DNA of 64,000 nt, taken from NCBI RefSeq assembly GCF_003254395.2, contig NC_037650.1, positions 4,213,001 through 4,277,000 on the forward strand, given 5' to 3'. This document shows, piece after piece, positions 46,061-58,082 of the stretch. A model generated the notes under the pieces. It was not told where the DNA came from. It worked only from the letters and a program-made list of their open reading frames with translations, and did not search any database. The DNA comes from Apis mellifera (lineage: Eukaryota > Arthropoda > Insecta > Hymenoptera > Apidae). The position numbers and the translations under genes were made by a program. Position 1 is the stretch's first letter. Each line of letters starts with the position of its first letter.

Positions 46061-46712
46061 CTCCTCCTCCTCTTCTTCTTCTCTCCGAACGAATATTGTT
46101 CTCTCCTCTTTTTCCAAAGTTGGGATATCTCTTCGATTCGTTTTTTTTTTTTTTATAAGTATCGTAAAATATTTTGAAATATTAAGTAAGAATGCTCGTA
46201 AATTTCCTCATCGGGAATAAACGTCGTTTGAAATTGTCAGCGTCGAAGAAAGGCAAATTACGCGGGATGCGACTATTTCTATTTCAACGAACGCTATTCC
46301 TCCGATTGAAAAATCAAAATCCCTCCGCGAATATTTTCCATTTCGATTCTTCGATTTTTTGGATTCGTGAAATATTTTGGAACCCTTTTTGATGAGTTGT
46401 TACATTCGAGGAACGAACGATGCCGTTGAAAAAAAGAAAGAAAGAGAAAGAAAGAAAAGAAGAAAGAAACGATGAAATTTACGTAGAAGGGTGAGGATTT
46501 CACGAGAGAGCGTGGTGGTGGTAGTAGTAGGTACGAAATGTATCCAGAAATCGCGGACACGTGGACGGGAAGGAAGAGAGAGTTGGAGGGAGGGAGCGGT
46601 GGTGCATAGAACTCCGGTAGCTCTGGTACCAGGTCGCAAAAGCGACTTAATGTCCCCATTTGTCCTCCGCCTCTCCGGAGGCGATTCATCCTCACCCTTT
46701 GTCCGTCCGCAG

Positions 46713-46791
46713 GACATGGCATCCCATATAAGCGACACACCGTATCACCTCCACCCATTCCACGCCCGCCCTTTCATCCCGAAAACTCGGT
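46713..46791 (+). other. Possible plus-strand exon or promoter-like segment
   Basis: An acceptor-like CTTTGTCCGTCCGCAG (AG at 46711-46712) opens a frame reading DMASHISDTPYHLHPFHARP, and a weak donor-like ACTCG/gtaact follows at about 46792. The same bases contain a TATA-like CCATATAAG (about 46726-46734), so a minor promoter is an alternative reading. Support is weak either way. Confidence 0.12.
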
Positions 46792-47279
46792 AACTCGGAA
46801 GAAATTAACCGGACTGGACGCGCCGTTGCTTCTTTTTCACGGCCGTCCGATTTATTTTTTTCCCTTTCTTTTTTTCTTTCTCCTCTTCGTTAACGCCACA
46901 ACGTCTCTAACGTTCGAACGAAACGGGAAACAGTCCCGATACATTCAATGAATATATTTGAAAAATAGCTTGGGACGTTTATCTAAAAATAAAAATGTTA
47001 CATACAGGCTCTGTCCTGTCTCTGAATTATTTAACGACGTTTTCAACAACGTCGTTTTTTTCGTTCTTTCCTTTTTCTCGCTCTCTCTTTTTTTTTGATC
47101 CGTCTCAAAATGGACGGAATTTCGCGAAACGTCCACGAGAGGCCAACTCGCCAACGCTCGGTTATTTATCGCCGCTCCTTTTTCTCCTTTATTCGAATTT
47201 TCAATTCAAATTATGAACGGGCAATCCGTTAAATAGGCTAAAAGATACGGGGGGGGGAGGGGGAATTTCAATGGTGTCG

Positions 47280-47560
47280 TAATTACATTATTTGTTTACC
47301 GGTTGAGCGGCACCTGTCGCCATAATGGCCGCCGTGGACGTGTCTATTATGCGGCTAGATACGCGTACATTAAGTCGCACCGCGTGGCGAACACGCGAAT
47401 CGCTCATCAGAAGGATTAGGTCACTAATCTGGCGTTAAGACCCGACACTCATTAGCTCGAGAGACAAATCATTAAAGTGTGTTGGGCATGGATCGAGGGC
47501 CCCGTTAGGCGCTAGGCCAACCTGTCGACAGTTGGTAATCGCCTTTAGGCTAATTCCCTT
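47280..47560. promoter_or_regulatory. Motif-dense, repeat-free segment, possible enhancer
   Basis: About 280 bp with no microsatellite and no long open frame. It contains a forkhead-like TGTTTAC (47293-47299), an E-box CACCTG (47311-47316), a dyad GCCATAATGGC of two Pho/YY1-like cores (about 47319-47330), a K50-homeodomain-like GGATTA (47413-47418) and several TAAT/ATTA words. It stands out from its repeat-rich flanks in the way conserved non-coding elements do. Function is inferred from texture and motifs. Confidence 0.25.
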
Positions 47561-50382
47561 AATAACTTTATCGTCCTTTCGCCCCCCCTCCCACCCCCTC
47601 TGATACGCCGATTACTACTCCGCGACTCCAGCGTACATTGAAAACTCCGCGACTTCTTTCTCTCTCTCTCTCTTTCCTCTTCTCGATTAATTCGATCGAT
47701 TTTTTCAAAGAAAAGGAAAAAAAAGAGGAAGAACGCGCGTATCGATTTCCTGCTCGTCAAGAGAAGAATTCGATTCCGTTTCGAGGAAATCGTGAAAGAA
47801 ATAACGTGAGAGGAGAATTGGAAAGGGGGACGTTGGAAGCGTGGCGGGGTTGAAACGAAAGTGAACGATACGTATTAATCTCCCGCGTTACAATGTGGCG
47901 AGGGCTCCGATCTCGGCTCCGAGTCGTCTCATTCTTCAGCTAGCTCCTCATCGCTCTCCGGACCGAGCCGTGACCAATCCGGAATAAATATTGGCGATTA
48001 TTAACGCGGCACGCCACGCGGAGGAACGGGCCGGTGAGATGGACCGAGAGATGACCTACGCGGCTCCGATGAGATGCTTGAGACGTTAAGTGGGCCCATT
48101 AGCCCACGTTCCTAGGTGGACCGTGGCTCGATGATGGCATTCCTTCGATGGCCCTTCCTCACGAATCTCCCTCTTCCGAGACCACCACCCGATAGATTTC
48201 TCTCGCGTTGCTACGCGTACCTGCCTCTCGAGGAATCCCGCCGTCGACATTGTATTTTATATCTCGCGAGATCCTCACGAATATTAATCTCCCGAATCTA
48301 AATACACGAGTCTGCCTTTCTCTTTTCTTTTCTTTCTTTTTTCCTAATCTTTTTTCAACTTTGGAATCGACTCCAACTCGCGATTTTTCTCTCTCTCTTT
48401 CTCTCTGGAAGAATACCGGCAGAATGGACAATTGGAACGAAAGGATCGCAACCCCTTTATCGCGTAGACGTCGTTGGAGGATTAATTGCCTCGGCCGTGG
48501 CCGCTAATCACGGCGTGTTCGTATCGAACACAGCACGGGAGAGAGGGAGAGGGGAATACGTCCGCATAGACAAACCCTATTCACCCATACGATCGATCAT
48601 TCATAAATCTCGTCAGCCGGGAGGGTGTCAAAGGGATAAAGTCGTCATCGTGGATCAACCGACGGAGAGAGAGAGACAGGAATTCGCTGACTCGGCCCAG
48701 AGGTCACCACCGTGGCTCGCCAAGGTGACATCTTCATCGTCTTCCTCCTCCTCCTCCTCGTGACCCGACTCGAAAAGGACCAAAGCTTTCCCCCTCGTCT
48801 CTCTCGCCTCTTCGTGGCGAGGATGACTCTGCCGACACACGTCTTTGGCCGCAGTTTCGATGCCAGTTACGCCGTCTTCCAAACGATCCTTTGTCGGCCG
48901 ATCACGAGACACCTGGACTCCGGTTATCTTCTTCTTCTTCTTCTTCTTCCTCCTTCTTCTTCTGATTTGAGGTCATCGAAAGGGTATCCTCGATCTCGTC
49001 TCGAGGAAAAAAGCACGGGCCAGTTAACACCGCAGTGTCATTCTTTGCCCGTTGTGTTTGACCGATACTTTAGCCCCAGTTAACACACCAGGCGTTCGGC
49101 GCTTGTGATCCGCTCGAAACCAGTTCTTATCGATTCCTCTCCGATTTTCCGCTCACCCGATACTTTGGAAAGTGGAGAAAGGCGGTGTTTAAATTTGCTT
49201 AACCCGTTTCGAAAACATATATCCTCGATCGGAAATAGCGGTGTTTAACCAGTTTATCGCTACATCAGCGAATACAGTGTATATATATATATATATTTCC
49301 GTATTAACGTACAGTTAGAAAATCTAGGCAGAGGCAAAGAGAGGCCGTAAATCATTTTGGAACGCGTTCGAAAACCACGTTTCCCCTCCCCCTTTCGCGT
49401 GGACGTGCAGCAGCACGTGCAGACGGTACACTTATTTTCGAGCTTCTTCGGAAGATTAAATTTACACATAGTAGCGGCATGAAACAATACCGGGGACCCG
49501 TTTGCACACTCCTGCAAATATTTGAGCGTCGGTGTTTGCCTTCTATTCGCGGTGGCCAAGGCCCCCATGTGTACACCGATTCCCCTCGCGCACTCTTCCT
49601 GATCGAATGTTTGCCCCGGCCACTTCGCTTTAATTGCTCGCGAATCGCGCCGTAATGACCGTCCAATGAAACCGAGGTCGAATGCGAGACCGGGATGCAG
49701 TTTTCCTATTAGCTCCCCCATCCCTCCTTGTCCCCAAATTATTATAATTATCGTTACACGATCCATCCCCATATCCCCGCGTTTGGAAATCGTGGATGGA
49801 GGGAGGGGATGATTTTTACGACGACGAGAAAAGCAAAGATTTTCGTCGCTCGCGTATTCGAGCAAACGAGAATCTCGAGATGAAATGGAGAAATATCGGG
49901 GGATGCGCGTTCGTTGAACGCGTAGGTTAAATCTCGTCGACGCGACAAATTAGAGGGTAATAAAATGAATTTGAAGGGAGAGGAGGAGGGGGAAGGGTTA
50001 TAACGAGAGACGATCGACGAGGCGGAATGCGGTGAAAAAGTATCGGGAGCGGGAGCCGGTAGGATTAGCAGAAAATAGAGGAGGAATGATGGATCGATGG
50101 CGATAAAAACGGGGCGACGAGTAGCGTGGTCAGTTATTAATGTAGCTGGACGATGTGACGGCCGATCGAGAATCGACTCGAGGTCTGGCAACGGGGAAAA
50201 CGGAGTAAAAACGTGACTGGGCGTAGGATGGGGCGGTTTGGAGATGAGGTCGCTAGCCGGAAATCCCGTCGCACCGGAATTCATAAAAACTAGCCGCGCG
50301 GACCATCGTTCCGCGGATGGACCTTTCTTCCTCGACCGGCTCGTCGGGTTGAAAAGTCAGAGCGTGGCCACAAAACGTGGAA

Positions 50383-50412
50383 ACCTCTCCTCTCCTCTCC
50401 TCTCCTCTCCTT
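50383..50412 (+). repeat. (TCTCC)n pentamer array
   Basis: Five to six CTCTC/TCTCC units. Confidence 0.9.
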
Positions 50413-51045
50413 TCCTCTTTCCGTTTCCTAGGAAAACGAAATTAATCGAGAGAGAGAGAGAGGGAGTAAATTTTTACTCGACTTGGTTGAAGATCGTCGT
50501 GAACTCTTTCCTTTCTTCCAGGGAAATTTCGAAACATTTTTTTTTTTCGAAGCACGTACCATTTCCTTTTTTCGTCCTTTGAATATCGATTTGAATATCG
50601 TGGTTGGGAATTCGTGGAAGAGAGAAGAGGTATGAAATTTTGAAAACGATCGAACGTTGGTATTCTTATTCGGCGGTAAACCAAGCGGTGCCCTCCTCGC
50701 GTGTTTTTTTTTTTTCTTTTTTTTTTTTTCCCCCCCGTCGACGAGGGGGAGATGTAAATTTCGCGATCGATCGGTCGCGTCGTCTCGTCAGGGTCAGAAA
50801 CGCGAGCTCGAACGCCGACCGGCAGGGTAGTAAATAAAAGTCCAGAGTTAATTTTTTTCGAACAATGGACCGAGCTGTTGTGGTCGCCGGAGGAGGGTAG
50901 ACACCCCCGCGTTTTTTACATCGGTCAGTCCCACCCAACTGGACGCAATCCCGTGTCGCCGTATAAATCGAAAGCTAATGGGATTCATGGCCCGGTCGGT
51001 TGTCCGCCAAAAAAGTCCTATCCCCCGAAAAACGAATCCATTTCT

Positions 51046-51062
51046 CCCCCCCCCCCCCCCCC
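51046..51062 (+). repeat. C17 homopolymer
   Basis: Seventeen consecutive C (G17 on minus), the only long C/G homopolymer seen. Such runs are prone to length errors in sequencing. Confidence 0.9.
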
Positions 51063-52152
51063 GTGAAAAAATATCGATACCGATATTTTAATCCATCTTC
51101 CGCGATCATTTTTACAAACGATAATCTCATGAAAATCTTGCCAAATCTTTTTAATTTTCTCTAAAATTGATGAAGAAGATTCGACGAAAGGGAAAAAAAA
51201 AAAAAATCGGTGGATAATTTTCAAACTTTCGATCCTCGATTCGTCCAAGGATGAACGATCGCGAGATATTTTTTTTAAGAAACGGGGGGGCATCGTGCAC
51301 AGCGACCTGAAGCGAATCGAGGAAAAATCGCGGAGAAGGCGCGGGGAAACGTGATTTTCGGCCGGCTCTAATTAACGGAGCCGCGAATCAAAGGGAAACG
51401 AGGAAAAACGAGTAAGATCGCGGGTTAAGCCGAAAACTGTGCGGTAGACGTCATCAAGATGCAGCGTTGCCAAGGATCCCGTAATTAGGGGAAGCTGATT
51501 TTTCATTTGTCGGGTATCATTGAGGTTCTGCTCATTAGCCGTCGGCGTCGACAGCGTCGGCGTCTACGGGTGCGCGCCGCTCCGTACCAGCTGAGCATCC
51601 GTAGCTGAAGGATGCCTCTGGTTGGTTAGCCTGGCCCCAGTCTGGTTGGTCTTTGGGCTGGCTGATAAAGGCGCATCCTCCTCTCTTCTGCTCTCCTTTT
51701 CTCTCCCATCTCCTCAGCCTCCTCTTGCTCCGCCGTGTCTCGTCTCGTCTCCTTTATTTACTCCCTTTTCTTTCCCTTCTTTCCCTCCCTTTTTTTCTCT
51801 CCTCCTCTCCTCTCTCCTCCTCCCTGCTCTACTTTCTTCACCGTCGCTTCGATCTTCGAGTAGTATTTTTCGAGTAGCCCGTCGTTACGGAAATTTTCTA
51901 GCGTTTTGTACATCGAATGCTTGTACTACGTTAATAAATAACGTTCGATAGATCGACGTCGTGGAATTAACATTAAACGTGATCCTCTCTCTCGATCCTC
52001 TCCGTGCGTACCGAGAAGTGTTATAACGAAGCGAGGATCGTTACTCGCTGTCACGCCGACGCGGCTGTCATCTTTCTCATCATTCAACAATCGAATTGTT
52101 GAAATTCGATCCTCGATCAAACACCCTATATAAATATTCCTTCCTCTTTCCC

Positions 52153-52548
52153 TCTCCTCTCCCCATCGAAGCAAAAGAAACAACGAAACAATACTACGTT
52201 GAGAGAAGAATTAAATAGACGCGTCTGGAAGAATAATTTTTCTTCGAAAATGATCATCGACGAAGGAAAAATGAGAGAATTTAAAATCTGATCGACGAAA
52301 TAATCTCCCTCCTCCTCCGCCGCGAATTTATTAACGTCGATCGAATTTGTTTCGCGATCTCCTCTCCCCATCGAAGCAAAAGAAACAACGAAACAATACT
52401 ACGTTGAGAGAAGAATTAAATAGACGCGTTTGGAAGAATAATCTTTCTTCGAAAATGATCATCGACGAAGGAAGAATGAGAGAATTTATCGAAAATCTCG
52501 AAATAATCTCCCTCGAATTTATTAACGTCGATCGAATTTGTTTCGCGA
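52153..52548 (+). repeat. Near-identical 205-bp tandem duplication
   Basis: Copy 1 (about 52153-52357) and copy 2 (about 52358-52548) run from CTCTCCCCATCGAAG through ACTACGTTGAGAG and ATGATCATCGACGAAGG to GAATTTGTTTCGCGA. They differ by a few substitutions and by small indels near AATAATCTCCCTC, where copy 1 has extra CTC/CGC triplets. The high identity implies a recent event. No gene is carried. The copies contain homeodomain-like AATTAAAT and a TGATCATCGA dyad. Confidence 0.85.
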
Positions 52549-53178
52549 AACGCGACGTAAATACGGCGAACGATTTCGAGGTAATAAAGAAGGGGCGACG
52601 ATGGGGGAGGACGAGAAGTTGTCATTCTCGAATCAATCTGGCCCCCTCGAACTTGTTTCTCGCGTGGGCGTGAAACGACTTGCGTGGCGTTAAGTAACGA
52701 AGCCGGCTCATTACTTCTTCTCGCGTGACGTTCGTCGAGCCGGGGAGTAAATGAAAGGAGGCGAGGAGAAAAGGAGTTTCTGCCTTCACACTCTCTCTCT
52801 CTTTCTCTCTCGTTACGGCCATCCGTCATTTTCACACCTCGACGAAGATCTATAACAAGGGGCCTCGAACGCGTGCTCGATCCCCGTGCGCGAGAAATTT
52901 TCAAGCTTCGAACTTTCCTTTGATCCAAACGATTGTCCTTGAACCCGATCCTCCATACTTCTCACGACGTTTATCATCCTCTCTCTCTTCACACGCGCGT
53001 GAAACGTAACCACTAACGAAAATTAAAGGTTTCAAATGTTTTAAATGTCGTTAATCGTTTCCACTAACGATATATATATGTCACTAATTTTCACCAAGAT
53101 GACGTGTCTCTCGATCACGATGATTATCCGCAAGGAATCGACTGATCGCTCAGACGTGTTCGTGTGTGTGTGTTTCAG

Positions 53179-53305
53179 GGATTGGAACGCGACGAGCAAC
53201 GTCCGCGTACAAGAATCCTGGCCCACGTGAGCGTCCTTCGGCACGGCCAACTCGAACCTCTTCAGCACCGAAGGATCAGGCTCCTTGATTGTTTCGCGCC
53301 TGGCG
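53179..53305 (+). CDS. 127-nt exon, probably plus strand, coding status unclear
   Basis: The acceptor GTGTGTGTTTCAG (AG at 53177-53178) and the strong donor GCG/gtgagttttc (GT at 53306-53307) define 127 nt on plus. The frame from the first base is open throughout (GLERDEQRPRTRIL... to FAPG) with one trailing G. A second frame stops after about 16 codons. The minus strand is also fully open and reads KEPDPSVLKRFELAVPKDAH, with better amino-acid balance and higher GC at third positions, but it lacks a good donor. So the exon call rests on plus splice sites, while composition favours minus. The plus open frame joins the 58.1-kb terminal exon in phase (G+AA). It might be an exon of a coding gene or a non-coding RNA. 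Confidence 0.38.
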
Positions 53306-53916
53306 GTGAGTTTTCTTTTCCAATCCAAAGAGCGCCAACTTCGGACGAGCCACGAATATTATATCTCCCTCCCTAATTATTATCCGAATTTTTTTTTTTT
53401 TTTTTTGCTTCCCTTTTCCTACGATTCTCTATGCAACTCCGAATTACATAGATTTCTCTTTTCTCTTTCTTCTTTCTCTTCGACGATTAAAAATAAAATA
53501 GATGATGAAAAATGCGATACGAAACGACAGTTTGCTCGCGATATGTGTTATTCTAAAACGGGTTTTTCTTTCTTTTTTTTTTTCCGTTGGTTCGCATACG
53601 GCGCCGATCGGGGAAGCAATTACACGGGGATTAATTGATTCGAGGCAAGGGAACCGAAGCGCCTCGCGATCGGGATCACCGTGACATATCCGTGCATCTT
53701 CGTGCAATCGAACAACTGGCCGAAACTCTCTCACGCCGTGACCGATTACTCGAGTCGGATTAAAATCGCCGTTCGAGTGTTTTGCCTCAGTTTCGGGCTT
53801 AATGGAACGAGCTCGGCTTGGCTCGGTTCCGCTTGGCTTAGGCTCGCCACGATCGATCCAAAATTCCCCAACCCGTTTCCGCGCATTTCCAACGCTTTAA
53901 TCCGCGATAAATGCAA

Positions 53917-53953
53917 TAATAATAGTAATAATATTAATAATAATAATAATAAT
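53917..53953 (+). repeat. (AAT)n tract
   Basis: Imperfect AAT/ATA triplets with GTA and TTA variants. Confidence 0.9.
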
Positions 53954-56900
53954 CGTTTCAACGACGCTTCTTTCTCGTGGAGGAAATTACACGCAGAAGA
54001 GAGAAGAATTATACAAGGTTCGAAATAGTTTTCTCTCTCTCTCTCTCTTTTTTCTCAACGCGAGGCGTCGAAGCCTTTGATTAAAAATTAAATCGTCAGG
54101 CAGAGCGGTCGAAGAGGAGGCGTGCTCGTAGCGCAAGGTGTCATCCGGAATTTTTTCGAAAGGGAAAGCCTGGAGGAAGGATGAGGGACGGAGGGAATGC
54201 GCCTCGTCATTCTCCGTTTGATACAGCGGGAAACCTTGAAACCGGCCTCAGAAGCTTCCAATACAAACGACAGCTATGAAATCGCCGATGATTGCCTCTC
54301 TCCTCTGTTTCATCCCCCGTTGGGGATCGATCAATGTGGCGAAGTTTCGCCGAAAAGGCGTTCTTCCCGCCATCGTAATCTCCTTCTAATCTCCCTCGTT
54401 ACCACCAAATCCGTGGAATATTTATAAAAATTGCTCCAACGGAATGGAATACGACGGAGTCGGGATAGCTTCATCGATGATCGGCCCGGTAATCGATTTG
54501 CGCGCGTGACGATTCGATCGAGCGGCGATCGAAGGTTGGGGTTCGCGACGCCGATTTTCCTCGGTCGCGAATTTCCGCTGATTCATGGAAACAACAAGGT
54601 CCAAGGCGAGAAGAAGCGAAGGCTCGGCGGTCAGGCCGCAAAGGCAAAGATTGACTCGTCAGAGATGAAACATCTATCCCTTTGTCTCGCTCTTTGCTCC
54701 ATAATTTCTCGTGTATACACGACTAATGGGTTATTTCAGGTAATTAGCCGCAGAGGCCGGCTTCTTCACCCTCCTCCGGGCCGGCAAAAAGCCACGGGAT
54801 ACACAGCTCCCCGGCGATTTCGCGCGTTCTCTCCGTACACCTCTCTATTTGCGTACACCGGCTCCATTTCTCCACGCCCCTTCCAACAATCATCTCTCGG
54901 ACCGATTCCTTTCCACCTGGTTAATTGCGATACAACCTCCGCTTCGCCAAGGATATTAAACCGTCTTCCAAATTGTCCCGTGATAAATCGTTTCCTCCAC
55001 ACTTTTCGCTCCCCTTTTTACCTCGCCTCCAACATCCTCCTCTCCATCCTTTTCGAGATAATTTGCCAAATCGGCGCACACACATTTCCATCAATTCGCC
55101 AATTTTTCTTCGAGACCGATCAAATCAGATGACAACACCTCGAGTCAACAATCGATCTCGATCCTCTTTCCTGAAGAATCTAGATCGTGGGAGGAGGGGC
55201 GCGATCTCGATACGATAGGCACCGTTTATCGAGACGAGTCCCCTTTAGCAAGTTTCGCCTAGGGGTGTGAAATCGCGCCGATTAAGCGCGGCCGCGGCCC
55301 TCGGGCCCCGCTTGAATTTGGCAATTACGGGGCCCGGTGCTAATGACGAGCGACCCGACGCGAGGTAAAAAAGGTGTCGAAGGTGGCGGGGGAAGGTGTC
55401 GGGCACCTCTCGGAGGATCCAAGCCTCTGCCGAGTCACGGCGTGTAACGAACTTGAGCTCCAACTCCTCTCTCCTCCCCCCTTTATCCACGATGCCAAAT
55501 CCCGGCTGACCGTTTCCCTGTCACAGGATGAGGAGGCGTCATTAACGTTGCCCCCTCTCTCCCCCGACACCTTCGAACGAGATTACACCTCGATTTCTCG
55601 ATCCTAACGTTAGTTATTTTGTTTGCTGTATACGGATAGAAGGGCTATTGATTCGATGGCTCGTGTTTCGAGATTGGCCGGGGTTTAAACTCCTTCTTCG
55701 ATCATTCAGATCAGAAATGTATTTCACGTTCGAGCGAATATTTTCTCCCACCGGAAGGAATTAATCTTCGATTAAACGAAGAAAAAAGAAAAAATTCTCA
55801 TCTCGGATCGTTATTTCGTAGAGAATTTCCGACTGATTTTTAATCGTTGAGAAGATGGTTAGTTGGGGGGAGGGGGACAGTAGGGAGGATTCGTCGGTGA
55901 ACGATTAAAGACGACGGTAGTAGCAAAATCGTGGAAGAAGAGGAAGGAGGAGAAGAAGAAGGGCTGGGAAGGGCGGAGAAGGCGAAGGTGGCTGGTTCGT
56001 TAATTACTGATTTTCCTCGGTCCGCGTCACTTTTTAATTGACGCCAGAAATTGAACCGGAGAGCGAGCTGGCACATCTCGCTCGATGCGGCCTGAACGCT
56101 CGTTTCTCGCCGAGTCATCCTTCGCCCCTCCCCCTCCTCCTCCTCCTCCTCCCGAATCATCCTGTTAGGATCGAAATAACCCGGCCGAATTCTCCAACGA
56201 GTAGCCCCTTTGGAGAACGAGAAATAGACGTATACTTGCTCCCTCGGAGCGAGTCGGATAAAATCCAACCCTCCTTCCACCTCCTTCCGAAACTAGTCCC
56301 AATCCGATAGTTGGAATCTCGATATTTCCAACTTGAAATCAACAATTCCGCCACTGATATATCGATTTAACGATATCCATCCGTCCATTCATCCATCCAT
56401 CCAAGGGACACTGGTCTTTGAAGAAGTTACAGGAAACGAAATCCGCGGGCAAACAGAATTTTCAATCCGCGAGCACGTTTTCCAACATCCGGACAGGTGT
56501 TCGAGCCACGTGTCCTCCCTGGCTGTCAGTTCCCTTTCCCCCCCTCCCTCGGACAGGAGAGACGCACTGCCAATGACACGGATCCTCCTTTTGTCTCCAC
56601 CGCCTTTTTGCACCCCCGCCTTCGAAGGAGCGGAGCGTAAAAAGCGTAGAAAGGGGTGGGGCCCGCCTCCACTACCTGTTTCACTCGGCCCGTGTCTCTC
56701 TGTTTGATGGAACGGTTCATTGGTTCGTACGGCCTTCGTACTCGCTTCGTGTCTCCGTCAGCTAGTTCTCAACCGCGAGGCTGTCAGCGGCAGCAGGCTT
56801 CTCACCCTCGTAAAAATAATTACAGAGGGTGGGCGAGGTTAGATCTGAGGAGAGAGAGGGGAAGAAGAGAGAGAGAGACTCCTCGATATTGCGGGAGTCT

Positions 56901-58007
56901 CGTTCATTCGTGGCGGTATTGTGCCAATCGGATCGGCTGATAAGCCGCGGTGGGACGGGGCTTAATAAAAATTCATTTGTCACGGCCCTTTGGAGATGAT
57001 GCGCGCTTCTTATTCTACGTAATCTTCTTCTCCTTCTTATTCTCTCTTCTCGTTCCTTTATTTCGCTACTCTCGCTGCTCTTCTTTCTCCCCCTCCTTCC
57101 CCCTCCTCCTCCTCCCGTGTGATCGATTGATTTCTCTTTGCCCGTTTTATTGCAAACCCGCACGCTGTTCTTCTTTCTCGAATTTTTCTCGAAAAAATCG
57201 AGATTGCCACGATATATTTTTCCGTTATTATTTTGATCGATCGGAAAAGGAGAATCGAAAGAGAAGGATTTATATATTTTTATCATGTACAGAGGATAGA
57301 AATATAATTATCGAGAGAAAAGAAATCGATATCTTCAATACTCGATCGCGCGAGTTTTCTACTAGAACTCTGCCGAGGGAAAAGCGCGAGATCAATACCC
57401 TGAAATTCCGAAATCGCGAGGAACGTCATCGGGGAACGAGATAAGGGTAATTACTCGCAATTATTAATTACGGGATATACGCGTGCTGGCTGCGGAGAAA
57501 ACGGCACACGCAACGACAGAGGAAGAAGCGTCGTCCCCGCGGGACGTTCGAACGGGGTTAATAATAATGCTTCTTGGAGATCAGATTCTACCCTGACGCC
57601 CCGGAACAATCGATGATCGTCGATCCGCGGAATCGCGAGGACGATCTTTCTTTCTTCTTTCTCTTTCTCTTTTTTCTTCTTTTCTCACCCTCGCTTCAGC
57701 TCGAATCCCAACGGAACGGGGGAGGCATTTTGCGATGGAATAAATTAATATTGCCACTTGGACGGTGGCACTGAAGGCTCGATCACCGATCGAGCGATTG
57801 CCTCTCGTTTGTTCGCGTCACAAAAGTGGAATCCCCGTGTTCCTTTCCTCCTCCTCCATCCCTCTTTCCGTCGTGGCTCTTTATTATATTGTTCGCGCGA
57901 ATCTCGTCGCGCGTGAAATCTTTTTTTTTTTTCAACGAGCGTGTCACACTCGCTCACTTTAGTATTAGAACTTACTTTTTAAGACGCTTGTGTTAATTCG
58001 ATAAGTG

Positions 58008-58030
58008 AAAAAAAAAAAAAAAAAAAAAAA
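58008..58030 (+). repeat. A23 homopolymer
   Basis: Twenty-three consecutive A, about 50 bp upstream of the 58.1-kb acceptor. Confidence 0.9.
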
Positions 58031-58082
58031 GATTGAATCGAACAAAGACTAGTAACAATGTTGGTGCTTTTTTTTGTTTTAG

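Larger units (their letters stand above)
45851..53178. other. Non-coding block
   Basis: No firm gene. It contains an ACTC run (46037-46060) followed by CTC triplets, a low-repeat motif-dense stretch (47280-47560), TCC/TTC triplet runs (48737-48761 and 48931-48965), a TA run (about 49279-49298), TCTCC pentamers (50383-50412), a run of 17 C (51046-51062), CTCC-rich sequence (51680-51840) and the 205-bp duplication at 52153-52548. A Cys-containing minus frame at about 49400-49640 lacks splice support. Confidence 0.5.
53306..58082. other. Non-coding block, probably an intron of plus-strand transcripts
   Basis: No supported exon. It contains an AAT triplet run (about 53917-53953). An ATG-initiated frame of 156 codons (54665-55132) has a hydrophobic start MKHLSLCLALCSII resembling a signal peptide, but no splice or homology support. 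Acceptor-like sites with AG at about 54740 and 57696 have no matching donors. CATC and CTC runs lie near 56385-56402 and 56128-56150, and an A23 run at 58008-58030. Confidence 0.5.

Noticed and set aside
49260..49865. 201-codon minus frame with several cysteines
   Set aside because: The cysteine cluster (TVCTCCCTS) comes from GCAGCA/CGTGCAG repeats in the DNA. No donor or acceptor brackets it and no known fold matches.
54431..55132. 233-codon plus frame
   Set aside because: The nominal start is TTG. The only ATG of interest is at 54665. There is no splice or family support.
57641..57774. Acceptor-like AG near 57696 with a following frame
   Set aside because: A good pyrimidine tract but only about 25 codons to a stop, with no polyadenylation signal close by and no phase partner.
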